64,000 nucleotides of DNA. It comes from Clostridia bacterium (lineage in GTDB: Bacteria > Bacillota > Clostridia > Lachnospirales > Lachnospiraceae). A model generated the notes under the pieces. It made no database searches, was not told the origin of the DNA, and saw only the letters and a program-made list of their open reading frames with translations. A program made the position numbers and the translations under genes. Shown in pieces: positions 63,847 to 64,000 of the stretch (its first letter is position 1; every line of letters starts with the position of its first letter). The stretch covers positions 1 to 64,000 of the forward strand of contig CAJTFE010000011.1 of assembly GCA_910575725.1 (NCBI GenBank), given 5' to 3'.

Positions 63847-64000
63847 ACGTTTACATAGGGAGAATGCTTTTTGAAGCCTTCTTTTTCTCCTTGTCGCCGT
63901 TTGCTTGCAGTATAAAAATAAAGTGTTTGTAAAGCGCGACAAAATGGTTTTGAGTGAAGGATATGGTGGAAATTCGAGGTCAAAAACAATCAATTAAAGG

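Noticed and set aside
63753-63993. Minus-strand ORFs at the right edge
   Set aside because: They cross the terminator, lack ribosome sites and show no recognisable protein.

Overview
The window looks like chromosome of a low-to-mid-GC anaerobic Firmicute, most likely a Lachnospiraceae-type gut Clostridium. I base this on the housekeeping gene orders priA-def-fmt-yugP-rsmB-rlmN-stp-prkC-rsgA-rpe-thiN and ecfA1-ecfA2-ecfT-truA-rplM-rpsI, a meso-DAP type MurE, an [FeFe]-hydrogenase maturase HydG, and a mobile element built from typical gut-clostridial parts (TnpV, TnpW, Cys-rich VLP, DUF3847). No species name can be assigned from the sequence alone.

Layout. 46-6187 (minus strand): a complete VanG-type D-Ala-D-Ser glycopeptide-resistance cluster, vanR-vanS then vanG-vanXY-vanT, in which VanT is split into a membrane gene and a racemase gene. 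6333-6593: a long imperfect palindrome; its terminal sequence recurs as a hairpin at 24518-24595. 6654-7105: the 5' end of a sensor kinase, cut off by a roughly 14-kb integrative mobilizable element (about 7104-21058). The element carries a large serine recombinase, TnpV, regulators, sigma-like proteins, a MOBQ-type relaxase with a recognisable oriT, a replication initiator with an origin-like tract inside it, a DnaC-like loader and TnpW. Its cargo is an Rpn-type nuclease and an AT-rich two-gene DUF6414-like/PIN-nuclease module. The right end cuts into an ABC permease gene unrelated to the kinase on the left, so flanking DNA has been rearranged.

21055-24517: remains of a sulfonate or sulfate-ester locus (permease fragment, two ATPases, sulfatase). 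24641-46120: mostly core genes (folC, pheA, degV, MATE, rpoN, a MecA-like PBP, AI-2E exporter, coaX, dinB, hydG, glycosyltransferase, ECF transporter, truA, rplM-rpsI).

46109-48113 is a small accessory patch between rpsI and a tRNA-Gly gene. It has an 859-bp insertion bounded by a 16-bp perfect direct repeat of the rpsI 3' end and carrying what reads as a type III (RNA-antitoxin) toxin-antitoxin locus of CptIN type, followed by a frameshifted DUF4160 gene, a DUF2442 gene and a fragment of an AbiEii toxin gene. 48473-63787 returns to core genes (aldose epimerase, murE, priA through thiN) and ends with an HPr/Crh-like protein that lacks the phosphorylatable histidine.

The observations I rate most worth following are the type III toxin-antitoxin island in rpsI, the DUF6414-like/PIN cargo pair, the split-vanT cluster with its substrate-switch asparagine, the oriT and origin in the mobile element, and the palindromic dispersed repeat. 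All names come from reading motifs by eye; no database search was possible.
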